The position numbers and the translations under genes are program-made. The notes beneath the pieces are model-generated. The model searched no databases. It worked only from the letters and a program-made list of their open reading frames with translations, and was not told the DNA's origin. DNA of 64,000 bases, from the NCBI GenBank assembly GCA_026913215.1, contig JAPTYK010000001.1:1302001-1366000 (forward strand). Direction: 5' to 3'. Position 1 is the stretch's first letter. Every line of letters begins with the position of its first letter. The stretch comes from Streptomyces diastatochromogenes (lineage in GTDB: Bacteria; Actinomycetota; Actinomycetes; Streptomycetales; Streptomycetaceae). Below are positions 9,578 to 19,533 of the stretch, piece after piece.

Positions 9578-10426
9578 ATGAGCGTCAGGCCACCGAAACC
9601 GCCCCGGCAGGAGCGCTGGGACCGCCGCATGGAACTCCCCCTCGCCGTGGCCTCCCTCGTCTATCTGGCGGGGTACGCGGTCCGCGTCCTCGCCGGAGAC
9701 CGGCTCCCCCACGGCTGGCGCGACCTCTGTCTCGCCGCCGCCTTCGCGGCCTGGGCCCTCTTCGTCGGCGACTACCTGGTACGGCTCCGGCTCAGCGGCC
9801 TCGGCGTGCTCCGCTTCGTCCGCGCCCACCTCCTCGACACGGTGGTCGTGGTGCTGCCGCTGCTGCGCCCGGTGCGGATGGTGAACCTCTACGACCGGGT
9901 CCAGCGCCGCCAGGACGCGCCCCGGCTCGGCCTGTACGCGCGCGTGATGGTCTACGCCGGCCTGACCGTGGCCCTGCTGGGCTTCGCGGGCGCGCTCACC
10001 GTCTACCACTTCGAGCGGAACGCCCCCGGCGCCACGATCCTCACCTTCGGGGACTCCGTGTGGTGGACCTGCGCGACGCTCGCGACGGTGGGGTACGGGG
10101 ACGTGGCCCCGGTGACCCCGATCGGCCGCCTCACGGCGGTGGGCCTGATGGCCTGCGGCCTCGCGCTCCTGGGCGCGGTGACGGGTTCGTTCTCGTCCTG
10201 GCTGATCCAGGCGTTCACCCGGGAGGACGAGGAGGGGGACGGGAAGAGGCCCCGGGGATTCCCCGGGGGCCTCCTGAAGACTCGGTCGGTCAGACCTGGA
10301 CGCGGTCCTCGACGACCTTGGCGAGCTTGGCGATCGCCTCGTCGACGGGGATGCCGTTCTCCTGCGAGCCGTCGCGGTAGCGGAAGGAGACGGCACCGGC
10401 GGCCATGTCCTCGTCACCCGCGATGA
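9578..10426 (+). CDS. Two-pore-type potassium channel protein (3' end uncertain)
   Basis: A voltage-gated-like K+ channel with the selectivity filter TVGYGD in the pore loop ([19 protein letters not shown], near residue 175). It is preceded by several hydrophobic helices and an arginine-bearing segment ([15 protein letters not shown]), and followed by a last helix ([20 protein letters not shown]). The frame runs on to 10426, over the 3' end of thrS, with an Arg/Pro-rich tail that does not look native. Loss of one base in the GAGGGGGAC run near 10235 would instead end the protein at 10277, right at a hairpin. I prefer the shorter end but give the open frame as read. Confidence 0.8.
   Translation: MSVRPPKPPRQERWDRRMELPLAVASLVYLAGYAVRVLAGDRLPHGWRDLCLAAAFAAWALFVGDYLVRLRLSGLGVLRFVRAHLLDTVVVVLPLLRPVRMVNLYDRVQRRQDAPRLGLYARVMVYAGLTVALLGFAGALTVYHFERNAPGATILTFGDSVWWTCATLATVGYGDVAPVTPIGRLTAVGLMACGLALLGAVTGSFSSWLIQAFTREDEEGDGKRPRGFPGGLLKTRSVRPGRGPRRPWRAWRSPRRRGCRSPASRRGSGRRRHRRPCPRHPR
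10246..10273. terminator. Hairpin between the convergent channel and thrS genes
   Basis: AGGCCCCGGGG and CCCCGGGGGCCT pair around an ATT loop. The structure lies between the likely channel end and the thrS stop, so it can serve both strands. Confidence 0.65.
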
Positions 10427-12265
10427 TCATGAACGGGACCTTCTGCTTCTGCGCGTTCCGGATCTTCTTCTGCATCCGGTCCGAGGAGGAGTCGACCTCC
10501 ACGCGCAGACCCTGCTTCTTCGCCTTGGCGGCGAACTCGTGCAGGTAGTCGACGTGCGCGTCACCGATCGGGATGCCGGTGGCCTGGACCGGGGCCAGCC
10601 ACGGCGGCATGGCGCCCGCGTAGTGCTCCAGGAGCACGGCGAAGAACCGCTCGATGGAACCGAAGAGCGCGCGGTGGATCATGACCGGGCGCTGCTTGGT
10701 GCCGTCCGGGGCGGTGTACTCCAGGTCGAAGCGCTCCGGCAGGTTGAAGTCGAGCTGCACGGTCGACATCTGCCAGGTGCGGCCGATGGCGTCCCGCGCC
10801 TGCACCGAGATCTTCGGGCCGTAGAACGCGGCGCCGCCCGGGTCGGGGGTCAGCGGGAGGCCCTGCTTCTCGGCGACCTGCTGGAGGACCGCGGTGGCCT
10901 CCTCCCACACCTCGTCGGAGCCGACGAACTTCTCCGGGTCCTTGGTCGACAGCTCCAGGTAGAAGTCGGTCAGACCGTAGTCGCGGAGCAGGTTCAGGAC
11001 GAAGGTGAGGGTCTTGTCGAGCTCCTCCGCCATCTGCTCGCGGGTGCAGTAGATGTGCGCGTCGTCCTGGGTGAAGCCGCGGGCCCGGGTGAGGCCGTGG
11101 ACGACGCCGGACTTCTCGTACCGGTACACGGTGCCGAACTCGAACAGGCGCAGCGGCAGCTCACGGTAGGAGCGCCCGCGCGCGTCGAAGATCAGGTTGT
11201 GCATCGGGCAGTTCATGGGCTTGAGGTAGTAGTCCACGCCCTCGTCGAGCTGCATGGGGGGGTACATGCCCTCGGCGTACCAGTCGAGGTGGCCCGACTT
11301 CTCGAACAGCTTGCCCTTGGTGGCGTGCGGCGAGTAGACGAACTCGTAGCCCTCCTCCTCGTGGCGCTTGCGCGAGTAGTCCTCCATGACCCGGCGGATG
11401 ATGCCGCCCTTGGGGTGGAAGACCGCGAGGCCGGAGCCGATCTCGTCCGGGATGGAGAAGAGGTCCAGCTCGTTGCCGAGCTTGCGGTGGTCGCGCTTCT
11501 CGGCCTCGGCCAGGAAGTCGAGGTGGGCCTTCAGCTCGTCCTTCGACGGCCAGGCGGTGCCGTAGATGCGCTGGAGCATCGGGTTCTTCTCGCTGCCGCG
11601 CCAGTAGGCGGCCGCGTTGCGCATCAGCTTGAACGCCGGGATGTTCCGGGTGGTGGGCAGGTGCGGACCGCGGCAGAGGTCCTTCCAGCACAGCTCGCCG
11701 GTCTTGGCGTCGAGGTTGTCGTAGATGGTCAGCTCGCCGCCGCCCACCTCGACGTTCGCGCCGTCGTCGGTCGACGCGGAGCCCTTGATGCCGATGAGCT
11801 CCAGCTTGTACGGCTCGTCCGCGAGCTCCTCGCGGGCGGCCTCGTCGGTCACCACGCGGCGGGCGAAGCGCTGGCCGCGCTTCTGGATCTCCTGCATCTT
11901 CTTCTCGATGACCTTGAGGTCCTCGGGAGTGAAGGGCTTCTCGACGTCGAAGTCGTAGTAGAAGCCGTCCCGGACCGGCGGGCCGATGCCCAGCTTGGCC
12001 TCGGGAAGAGCTCCTGCACGGCCTGGGCCATGACGTGCGCGGTCGAGTGGCGGAGGATGTCGAGACCGTCCGGGGAGGAGATCTCGACGCCCTCGACGAC
12101 ATCGCCGTCGCGGAGCTCGTACGACAGGTCCTTCAGCTCACCGCCCACGCGGGCGGCGATGACGGTGCGGTCGTCGGCGAACAGCGCGCCGGCGGTGGTG
12201 CCCGCGCTCACCGCCCTCTCCTCTGCCTCCGAGGCGGACTGGACGGTCACACGGACTTCAGACAC
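10290..12265 (-). CDS. thrS: Threonyl-tRNA synthetase (one frameshift)
   Basis: A class II aminoacyl-tRNA synthetase that charges tRNA-Thr. Domains in order: N-terminal TGS ([20 protein letters not shown]), the threonyl/alanyl second additional editing domain with [20 protein letters not shown] and the CRGPHL zinc ligand, the class II core with [20 protein letters not shown] and [15 protein letters not shown], and the C-terminal anticodon-binding domain ending EDRVQV. Start is GTG 12263-12265 ([15 protein letters not shown]); length is 658 residues after repair. One C is missing in CTCTTCCCGAGG near 12003, splitting the editing domain between two frames. An essential single-copy gene is unlikely to be broken, so this is a sequence error. 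Confidence 0.97.
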
Positions 12266-12404
12266 GGGTACTCCATACATAGGGGCGCAGGCAGACACGA
12301 GGTGCCGGCGCCGGCGACGCGCGACAGAGACGAGGTGCCGCGTCGTCACCGATCTTACCGAGCGGTTCGCACCGCCCGCGAAAGGGCGTCCCCGCCCCTA
12401 CTCC

Positions 12405-13711
12405 TCACTCCTCCTCCGGGCCGCAGGCCTCCTCGAAGAAGTCGAGGTTCTCGTGGAGGGCCTTGAGCAGCCGGTCCCGTTCCGTCTCGTCGACCTGGAC
12501 GGGGACGACGCCGGAGGCGTCGGTGAGGCGGCGGAAGCCGCCCGGCTCTCCAGCCGCCCACGACCCGGATCGGGAGGCCGACGAGGTGGGCGTGGCGGCC
12601 GTGCGGTACGCCTCCTCGTCGAGGGCGACCCGGACGTGCGGCACCTCCGCGCCGCCGAGCACCCGGAGCCGTACGATCCCTCCCCGCGCGGCCCGGAGCG
12701 GCGCATGCGGACCACGGCGCCGGTGAGCCGGACGGGGACGGAGGGCTCGTCGGTCAGATAGCGGGCGCTCGCCTCCCGCAGCGCGGGCAGGTCGCCGGGC
12801 GAGAACTCGACCGGCTCGGGCCGGGCGGCGCACCCTCAGGCGCCCCGGCGGCCGGGGCCCACTCCAGGGCGACGCGGGCGCCCTCGCTGCCCCGGACGAG
12901 GGCGACGAGCGCCTCGGTGAGCTCGCGGCTGACGCCCGCCTCGACGGCGGTGTCGAAGGCCTCCATGCCGCCGGTGGCCCGCTGGTAGTCGACGGCCTCG
13001 CGGGCCGCGTACAGCGCGTGGTAGAGCCGGACGGCGATCGGGCGGCCCGGTTCGACCGGCAGGAAGGCGGTGAGGCCGCGCCCGCCGGGCGCCGCGCCGA
13101 CGACGACGGTCTCCAGGGAGGCCTGGGCGGCGCGCCGGTGCCGGGCGCCGTGGTAGCCGGCCCGGCCGCGCACGGCGAGGGCGCCGGCCAGGAGGAGCTG
13201 GCGGGCGGCGGACCTGAGCTGCTCCTGCACGGTCCAGGGGACGGTGCCGGCCGGGCCCGGGGCACGTCGCGCCACCAGCGGATCTCGTCGCTGGGCACGG
13301 ACAGCCCGGTGAGGACCTCGCGGGCGGAGGGCGTGGCGCTGCGGGCGAGGGCGGTGAGCGCCTCGCCGAGCAGGTCGTCGCAGTCCGGGAAGGCGCGGCT
13401 CTCCGGGACGAGGAGGCTCGTGCCGGTGCCGCTGCCGGGCGGGGTCCAGCGGCTGTAGCGGCCGACGGCGCCGCCGCGCCGGCGCCAGCCGTGGCGGGCG
13501 AGCAGGGCGCCGAGGACCCGCGGGTCGACCCTGCCCGGGTCGGGCTCGCCCTGGGTGTCGGCCCAGGGCCCCAGGGGCGGGCGGGGATGCCGGTCCAGGG
13601 GCCGGGGGTCTCGCCGGGCGCCGGGTGGGGCCGGTAGGGCGGGGGGACGGGGCCGCGCGCGGCCCCGTCCCCCTCGTCCCCGAACCCGGGTTCGTCGATC
13701 GGTCGGTGCAT
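12405..13711 (-). CDS. Unknown protein coupled to the DUF4365 gene (multiple frameshifts)
   Basis: About 436 residues, not recognised. The N-terminus is proline-rich (GPVPPPYRPHPAPGETPGPW). The centre includes VPWTVQEQLRSAARQLLLAG and RGRAGYHGARHRRAAQAS. The C-terminus is acidic (VDETERDRLLKALHENLDFF, ending EACGPEEE). At least five frame changes are needed to follow it, near 12545, 12670, 12835, 13265 and 13500-13570. Because similarity in character continues across each, they look like base-calling errors, but the exact sequence is not reliable. The ATG at 13709-13711 overlaps the stop of the DUF4365 gene by one base (TGATG), with GGAGGGA upstream, so the pair is translationally coupled and probably functions together. 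Confidence 0.6.
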
Positions 13712-14277
13712 CAAGGTCTCCCTCCCACGCCGACCCGGGTCATGATCTCGCAGAGCGCCCGGTCGTCGAAGATCCGCGTCGTCGGGATGCGCACGGTGGT
13801 CCGGCGCCGTCCCGTGACCGGGTGTCCGGCCAGGTTGATCCAGTAGCAGCAGTGCCGCAGGTCCAGCCGGTCGTGGCTCGCTCTCAGCCAGTCCTCCTGC
13901 GACCTCGGGACGAGCATCACGACCAGGATCTTGTGCACGGACACCGGCGTCCGGGCGAGTTTCACCAGGTGGTCGTTGTCGAGGGTGAAGGAGAACGCGC
14001 TGCCCGGCGGGCGCGGCGGTATCTGGTAGGTGCACTTGAGCTGCACCTTGATGGTCACTTCGTCGTCGACGGTGTGCCCGGGAGCGCTGTGGCTCACGTG
14101 CCAGTCGATGCCGTTGTCCGGAAAGGGCTGGGACAGCGAGCAGCCGGCCGCGGCGGCGACGGCGTGCAGGTATCCCACCTGAAGGGTCTCCATGCAGGCG
14201 GTGGTGGCGAGTGAGCCGCGCGTCGGTGCCACCCGCTGGGGCGGCAGCCCTCCCGACTCGGGCTGGGCGAGCGCCAT
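13711..14277 (-). CDS. DUF4365-type protein, possible PD-(D/E)XK nuclease fold
   Basis: 188 residues. The central region resembles DUF4365: LQVGYLHAVAAAAGCSLSQP, then DNGIDWHV, then VTIKVQLKCTY. The arrangement of an aspartate followed by QLK on a beta strand is what Mrr-like PD-(D/E)XK nucleases show (Q-x-K variant). The nuclease reading is inference. The later block DRLDLRHCCYWINLAGHP is also typical of the family. Start is ATG 14275-14277 with GGAAGAAG upstream; intact frame. It is the first gene of a two-gene unit with 12405-13711 and divergent from a DEDDh exonuclease. Confidence 0.72.
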   Translation of the reverse strand: MALAQPESGGLPPQRVAPTRGSLATTACMETLQVGYLHAVAAAAGCSLSQPFPDNGIDWHVSHSAPGHTVDDEVTIKVQLKCTYQIPPRPPGSAFSFTLDNDHLVKLARTPVSVHKILVVMLVPRSQEDWLRASHDRLDLRHCCYWINLAGHPVTGRRRTTVRIPTTRIFDDRALCEIMTRVGVGGRP

Positions 14278-14398
14278 GTCTTCTTCCTTCCCCGTCCCTT
14301 GTGTTGTGACCGGTCCGCGTACGACGCAAACAGTCCGGGTATCACCGTTTCGGGGCAGGGGGTTGGCCATCTGCCGCGGGTGTGCAGGGAGTTCGGGG

Positions 14399-15125
14399 AT
14401 GTCGATGCACTGGTACGAAGGGCCCCTGGCCGCTTTCGACACGGAGACCACGGGAGTTGACGTCGAGGAGGACCGGATCGTCTCGGCCGCCCTCGTCGTC
14501 CAGGACGCGGAGGGGGCGCGTCCGCGGGTGACGCGCTGGCTGGTCAACCCCGGCATACCGGTGCCGGAGGGGGCCACGGCGGTCCACGGCCTGACGGACG
14601 AGCACCTCCAGCGGAACGGCCGCTGGCCGGCGCCCGTGATGGAGGAGCTGGCGCGCGCGCTGGCCGAGCAGTCGGCGGCGGGGCGGCCGCTGGTGGTGAT
14701 GAACGCGCCGTTCGACCTGACGATCCTGGACCGCGAGCTGCGCCGGCACCGGGCCTCGTCGCTGGGGAACTACACGGCGGGCAGCCCCTGACGGTGCTCG
14801 ACCCGCGGGTCCTGGACAAGCACCTGGACCGCTACCGCAAGGGCCGCAGGACGCTGACGGACCTGTGCGCGCACTACGAGGTGGAGCTGGCGGGCGCGCA
14901 CGACGCGGCGGCGGACGCGACGGCGGCGATGGATGTCGTACGGGCGGTGGCGCGGCGCTTCTCGTCCTGTCTGGAGCGGCTGACGCCGGGGAGCTCCACA
15001 CGCTCCAGGCGGTGTGGCACGCGGCGCAGGCGCGGGGGCTCCAGGCCTGGTTCACCCGGCAGGGGACGCCGGAGACGGTGGACCCGGCGTGGCCGCTGCG
15101 GCCGGAGCTGCGCACGGCGGCGTGA
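14399..15125 (+). CDS. DEDDh 3'-5' exonuclease (DNA polymerase III epsilon-like; two frameshifts)
   Basis: An RNase T/DnaQ-superfamily exonuclease of about 242 residues. ExoI DTETTG (residues 14-19), ExoII NAPFDLTILDREL near residue 104, and ExoIII HDAAADATAAMDV near residue 163 supply the DEDD metal ligands and the catalytic histidine. It lacks a polymerase-binding tail, so it may be a free-standing nuclease. Missing bases near 14783 (restoring NYTAGQPLTVLDPRVLDKHL) and near 14990 (restoring LTPGELHTLQAVWHAA) explain the two breaks. Start is ATG 14399 with GGGA 8 bases upstream. A hairpin terminator follows at 15142. Confidence 0.88.
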
Positions 15126-15141
15126 GGGCCGGGAATGCGGA

Positions 15142-15171
15142 AGGCCGGTCCGTCTTTCGACGGACCGGCCT
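15142..15171 (+). terminator. Hairpin terminator after the exonuclease gene
   Basis: AGGCCGGTCCGTC pairs perfectly with GACGGACCGGCCT around a TTTC loop, 16 bases past the stop codon. It sits just beyond the 3' end of the opposing tRNA-Val gene. Confidence 0.8.
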
Positions 15172-15178
15172 CTCCCGG

Positions 15179-15250
15179 TGGGCGATACTGGGATCGAACC
15201 AGTGACCCCTTCGGTGTGAACGAAGTGCTCTCCCGCTGAGCTAATCGCCC
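15179..15250 (-). tRNA. tRNA-Val (anticodon CAC)
   Basis: A 72-base cloverleaf: acceptor GGGCGAT/ATCGCCC, anticodon stem CTTCG/CGAAG with loop TTCACAC (anticodon CAC, reads GUG), and T-arm CTGGTTCGATCCCAG. CCA is not encoded. An identical copy lies at 18795-18866. Confidence 0.95.
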
Positions 15251-15256
15251 GGGAAC

Positions 15257-15296
15257 GGTTTGAACCATACAGGCCTTCGCGCCTCTGGTTCAAACC
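15257..15296 (-). terminator. Stem-loop over the SRPBCC gene stop codon, upstream of tRNA-Val
   Basis: GGTTTGAACCA and TGGTTCAAACC form a perfect 11-bp stem with an inner AGGC/GCCT stem. It overlaps the last codons of the SRPBCC gene and precedes the tRNA on the same strand. It may end the mRNA or serve as a processing signal. Confidence 0.6.
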
Positions 15297-15735
15297 GCGC
15301 GCAGGTGGGCCGCGAGTCCGCGCCGTCCGCCGCGCATCATCAGGGCGTGGTTGGCGCGGAAGACGGGCCGTCCGGGGACGGCGAGGGCCCGCAGGAGCCG
15401 GGCCCGGACCTCGACCTCCTGCTCGTACAGGGCGCGGGTGCCGGTCCCTTCGGGGGTGAGGGTCCAGCGGGCCCATCCCTCCAGGTCCCCGCCGAGGCCG
15501 ATCTCCAGGACGCGGGCGGCCGGGTCGTGGCGCAGGGCCCTGGCGGTGACGACGAGGTCGTACGGGAGGAGCGAGCGGAAGCGGGCGGTGCCGGTGGTGG
15601 CGTCGAGGGGACGACCTCGCGGACCTGGGGCCACCAGCGGGGGTACTCCTCGGCGCGTTCGAGGACCGCGTAGACGGTGTCGGGCGGGGCGGCGAGCCGC
15701 CAGACGCAGCGGAAGCGGTACCGGCACCAGTCCAT
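15290..15735 (-). CDS. SRPBCC-superfamily (START-like) protein (one frameshift)
   Basis: About 148 residues of the helix-grip SRPBCC fold (polyketide cyclase/dehydrase-like), which binds a hydrophobic ligand. The N-terminus APPDTVYAVLERAEEYPRWW is the classical start of this family. The rest (FRSLLPYDLVVTARALRHDP, then GWARWTLTPEGTGTRALYEQ and ANHALMMRGGRRGLAAHL) fits its beta-strands and last helix. One base is missing near 15608, between VREVVP and LDATTGTARF. Start is ATG 15733-15735. Ligand unknown. It is divergent from the large membrane-protein gene. Confidence 0.82.
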
Positions 15736-15828
15736 GCCCCCAGTGTGGGACGTACTCAGGCGGGAATCACGGGAATCTGAGTACCGGGACGCATTCCCGG
15801 CCGCTGTGGCCGGAGCCACACTCCGGGT

Positions 15829-18742
15829 ATGGACAACTCCCTGCCGCCCGCCGACGAGCTGGTGCTCGTCGACCGTGAGCTGGCGCAACTCGACGCGCGC
15901 CGGGCCCAGTTGCTGGCCCGTCGCGCCTGGCTGATCCAGGTCCTGTACCGGCCGGTCGCGGCGGCGGCCCCGCTTCCCCCGCGCCCTCCGGTCGCGGACT
16001 CGACGCCCAGGAGCGCGCAGAACGTCCTCCTGACGCTCGGCGGCACCCTGCTGACGATCGCGGCGGTCGCCTTCACCCTGGTCAGCTGGGGCTCGATGGG
16101 GATCGGCGCCCGCGCGGCGGTGCTGGCCGTGGTGACCGGCGCGGCGCTCGCGGCGCCGGTGGCGCTGCTGCGCAAGGGCCTGGTGTCGACGGCCGAGTCG
16201 GTGGCGGCGCTCGGGCTCGTCCTGATGGTGCTCGACGCGTACGCGCTGCACCGGGTGGCGCTGCCGGGCGCGGGCGGCCTGGGGTACACGGCGGTGGCGT
16301 CGGCGGTCCTCGCGGGCGCGTGGACGGCGTACGGCTCGGCGCTGTCCCGGCTGCGGATCCCGCGGCCGGTGGCCGTGGTCGCGGCCCAGCTGCCGCTGCC
16401 GCTGGGCGTCCTCGCGGCCGGTGGCGGGTCGACGGCCTTCGCGTGGGCCGCGCTCCTCACGGCCACGGCCGACGCGGCGGTCGCGCTGTGGACCCGCCCG
16501 GCGGCGGTCCGCGTCACGGCGGGCACCACCGGGGCCGCCCTGGGCGGCTGGGCCCTGCTGACGGGCGGCGGCCTCTCCTGCTCTCTCCTGGAGCGGCGCT
16601 CCCTGCTCCTCGCCGGCGCGACCGTGATCCTGTACGTGGCCCGGCGCACCCTCCTTCGCGACGGCGGCCTCCGCCCTCGCGGGCCTGGCGCTCCTCGCCG
16701 CCGCCGGCGGCCTGCTGCGCACGGCGCTCCCCGCCGACTGGACGGTGCCCGGGTACGTCCTGTGCGCCCTGACCCTGGCCTCGCTGTGGCGCCTCCCGTC
16801 GGAAAGCGGTACGGCGCCTGTCACGGCCGCCCGACCGGCACCCCGGCCCGGCTGGCACGACGACACCCGTCGCCGGCCTGCCGCACGGCCAGGGTCCGGC
16901 CCGGCGACCTCGGCCGACGCCGGTGGGACAGGCCCGGCGGTCGTGGTCGGCGGCGGCTCGGGATCGGGTACGGCGGTTCCGGTCAGCGGCGGCTCGGGAC
17001 CGGGCACGGCAGTCCCGGTCAACGGCGGCTCAGGACCGGGCACGGCGGTTCCGGTCAACGGCGGCTCAGGATCGGACACGGCAGTCCCGGTCAACGGCGG
17101 CTCAGGATCGGGCGCGGCAGTCCCGGTCACCGGCGCGGGATCGGGCACGGCGGTTGCGGTCGGCAGCGGCTCGGGATCGGGCACGGCAGTCCCGGTCGGC
17201 GGCGCGCGGCTGCCGCGCGGGATCCGGCTCGGGCTCGCGGGCGCGGGTGCCGGGTCGCGGCGCTCGGGGTGGTGTGGGCGCTGCCGCCGGTGATGGCGGG
17301 GCTCCTCGGGCCGGTGGCCCGGACGACGGGCGTCTGGTCGGGCGAGCACACCGCGCCCGCCCTGGCCTCGTACCCGGCGACGGCGGTCCTGGTCCTGGCG
17401 GCGGCCGTCGCCGCGCTCGCGGCGCTCCCCGGCTCTGGGCCCGGTGCGGGCGCTCGCCCTGGCCTGGGCGCTGCTCACGGCCCTGCCCGTCTCCCTCGGC
17501 CTGCCGTACGCGGCGACGCTCGTCCTCCAGCTGCTCACGACGGCGGCGGCCCTGTGGCTCGCGGTCCGACCGGGCCCGCTGACGCGCGGCCTGCGGGCGG
17601 TCGCGGCTCCGGCCGCCGCTCCGGCTCCGGCTCCGGCCGCCGCTGCCTCCGTCACGGCGCCGAAGAGCGGCTCGGCCGCGTCTCAGGGCTCCGGGGCGGC
17701 GGGCCCCGTCTCCCCGCCGTCGGCGGCCCGGCGGGCCCTGGCCCGTGTGGGCGCCCGGCCCCGGCGCGGGTCTCCGCACCGGCGCCCGGGGTCGTGCTGG
17801 GGTGGGTCGCGTACGTCGGCGCTCTCGCGTCCGCCGTGAGCGCGGTCGGTCTCGCCCTGGACGTCCGGGGGCCACGTTCGCCGTGCTGGGCGCGGTGCTC
17901 GCGCTGCTGAGCGGGGTCGCGGTGCTCGGTGCGGACGGGCGGCGGGTGGTCTCCGCCATCGGCGCGGTGCTCGCGGCGACGGGGCTCGTGTTCGCCGGGG
18001 CGGCCGCCGTCGGGTTCGCGGACCACTGGACGGCGCTCGCGCTGCTGCTCGTCCGGCGGCGACCGCCGCCGTCGGTGTCAGGGCGCCCCGGCCGGTGGCC
18101 CTGGCGGTCGAGGTCACGGGCGGGGCCGTGGGGCTGCTCGCCCTGGGGATCGCCGCGTCCCGCCCCGCGTTCCTCGCTGGCGCTGGCCCTCGGCGGGTGA
18201 TCGCGGCGGCGACCGCCGTGCGGCCCGAGCGGCGGCGGTTCGCCTCGTGGACGGCGGCGGCGCTGTTCCTGCTGGCCACGTGGGTGCGGCTCGCGGTCTG
18301 GGACGTGACGACCCCGGAGGCGTACACGCTGCCGGTGACGGTGCCCGCGCTGGTCGTCGGGTTCCTGCGGCGCCGCCGGGACCCGGAGGCCTCGTCGTGG
18401 ACGGCGTACGGCCCCGGTCTCGCGGTGACGCTGCTGCCGAGCCTGTCGGCGGCCTGGGCGGACCTGGAGTGGGCGCGCCCGCTGGCCCTGGGGTGGCGGC
18501 GCTCGTGGTGACGCTGCTCGGCGCGCGGTTCCGGCTCCAGGCGCCGCTCGTGCTCGGCGGCGCGGTGCTGGCCCTGGACGGGCTGCACGAGCTGGCGCCG
18601 TACGTGGTGCAGGCGGTGGGCGCGCTGCCGCGCTGGCTGCCGCCGGCCTGGCGGGCTGCTGCTGCTCGGGGTGGGCGCCACGTACGAGCAGCGGCTGCGG
18701 GACGCCCGCAGACTGCGGGAGCGGCTGGCGCGGATGCGGTGA
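15829..18742 (+). CDS. Large multi-spanning membrane protein with internal 12-residue repeats (many frameshifts)
   Basis: About 970 residues. A short N-terminal charged helix (DELVLVDRELAQLDARRAQL) is followed by more than a dozen hydrophobic segments (NVLLTLGGTLLTIAAVAFTL, AVLAVVTGAALAAPVALL, ATFAVLGAVLALLSGVAVLG). It ends in a basic helix (YEQRLRDARRLRERLARMR). This matches the SCO7614-like / 'SCYL' membrane-protein type of Streptomyces as I remember it; no transport or enzyme motif is evident. A tandem repeat of 12 residues, GGSGPGTAVPVN, seven copies, sits in a loop (16952-17200). Frame breaks occur near 16660, 17255, 17450, 17755, 17868, 18060, 18180, 18497 and 18655, so the product should not be read literally. 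Confidence 0.7.
16952..17200 (+). repeat. 36-bp in-frame minisatellite, seven units
   Basis: Unit GGC GGC TCR GGA NCG GGC ACG GCN GTY CCG GTC, then a variable codon. It encodes G-G-S-G-x-G-T-A-V-P-V-x. Five full units are followed by a 33-base unit and a last full unit. It lies in a low-complexity loop of the membrane protein. Confidence 0.9.
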
Positions 18743-18748
18743 GACGCC

Positions 18749-18783
18749 GAAGGCCCGGAGACGGAATCCGTCTCCGGGCCTTC
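18749..18783 (+). terminator. Hairpin terminator after the large membrane-protein gene
   Basis: GAAGGCCCGGAGACGG pairs perfectly with CCGTCTCCGGGCCTTC around AAT, seven bases after the stop. The second tRNA-Val gene lies just past it on the other strand. Confidence 0.85.
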
Positions 18784-18794
18784 GGGCCGGGTGG

Positions 18795-18866
18795 TGGGCG
18801 ATACTGGGATCGAACCAGTGACCCCTTCGGTGTGAACGAAGTGCTCTCCCGCTGAGCTAATCGCCC
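18795..18866 (-). tRNA. tRNA-Val (anticodon CAC), second copy
   Basis: Identical over all 72 bases to the gene at 15179-15250, with anticodon loop TTCACAC and T-arm CTGGTTCGATCCCAG. CCA is not encoded. Confidence 0.95.
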
Positions 18867-18920
18867 CGGCGCACCGCAAACATTACCGCATGTCAGCGGT
18901 GCTTCCGAACCACCGGAAGG

Positions 18921-19343
18921 TCACTCGTCGATCTTCCACGGCATGACGAAGCCGAACTTCCAGAAGTAGACGGCGAGCAGTGCCGCGATGATCACCAGCC
19001 CGACGGCGGTGAGGATGATGTTCCGGCGGCGGACCTTGGGGTCGAGGGCGCGCTGGGCGGCCTCCGTGACCTTGCGCTTGGTCCAGCGGAGCACGAGCTG
19101 GGCCCAGACGAACTCGGTCGCCCAGATCGCCATGCCGGCGAAGATGACCAGCCAGCCGGGTCCGGGGAGCGGGAGCATCACCACTCCGGCGCCGACCACG
19201 GCGAGTCCCACGATGAAGACGCCGACCTGCCAGCTCAGATGCAGGCCTCGTCGGGACTTGATGAACTCCGGCGCACGGGATCCCAGTTCGGCTTCCTTGC
19301 CGTCTGCGGACTCCCCGGCGCGCTCGTCACTCTCCGCATTCAT
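18921..19343 (-). CDS. PGPGW-motif membrane protein (TIGR02611-like)
   Basis: 140 residues. Two hydrophobic helices (WQVGVFIVGLAVVGAGVVML and WLVIFAGMAIWATEFVWAQ) flank the diagnostic LPLPGPGW. A third helix is near the C-terminus (NIILTAVGLVIIAALLAVYF), with an acidic, probably cytoplasmic, N-terminal tail. This is the actinobacterial PGPGW family of unknown function. Start is ATG 19341-19343 (MNAESDERAGES); an upstream TTG would add three residues. Intact frame. It is divergent from ssgB. Confidence 0.85.
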   Translation of the reverse strand: MNAESDERAGESADGKEAELGSRAPEFIKSRRGLHLSWQVGVFIVGLAVVGAGVVMLPLPGPGWLVIFAGMAIWATEFVWAQLVLRWTKRKVTEAAQRALDPKVRRRNIILTAVGLVIIAALLAVYFWKFGFVMPWKIDE

Positions 19344-19533
19344 GCCCCCCAACCTACCGGACCGGAAGCCCCCACCGGAATGGCGGTATTACCGCAGGTC
19401 ACACGCGTCCGTACGAGCTACCTGAACGATCACAAAACAGACAGAGGGGTTTACAACGGCACCGGAGGTGGCATGTCGATTTCGCCGACGTGCGAATCCC
19501 CGAGCGCACACTGAGCGAAAGGCCCTGGCGCTT

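Noticed and set aside
10278..10426. C-terminal tail of the channel protein
   Set aside because: Its Arg/Pro-rich composition and overlap with thrS suggest a missing base upstream; a natural end at 10277 is more likely.
12266..12404. T-box leader before thrS
   Set aside because: The 140-base gap shows no T-box sequence or antiterminator; actinobacterial T-boxes are known mostly for ileS.
16952..17200. CRISPR-like array
   Set aside because: The repeats are in frame inside a gene, are adjacent with no spacers, and no cas gene is present.
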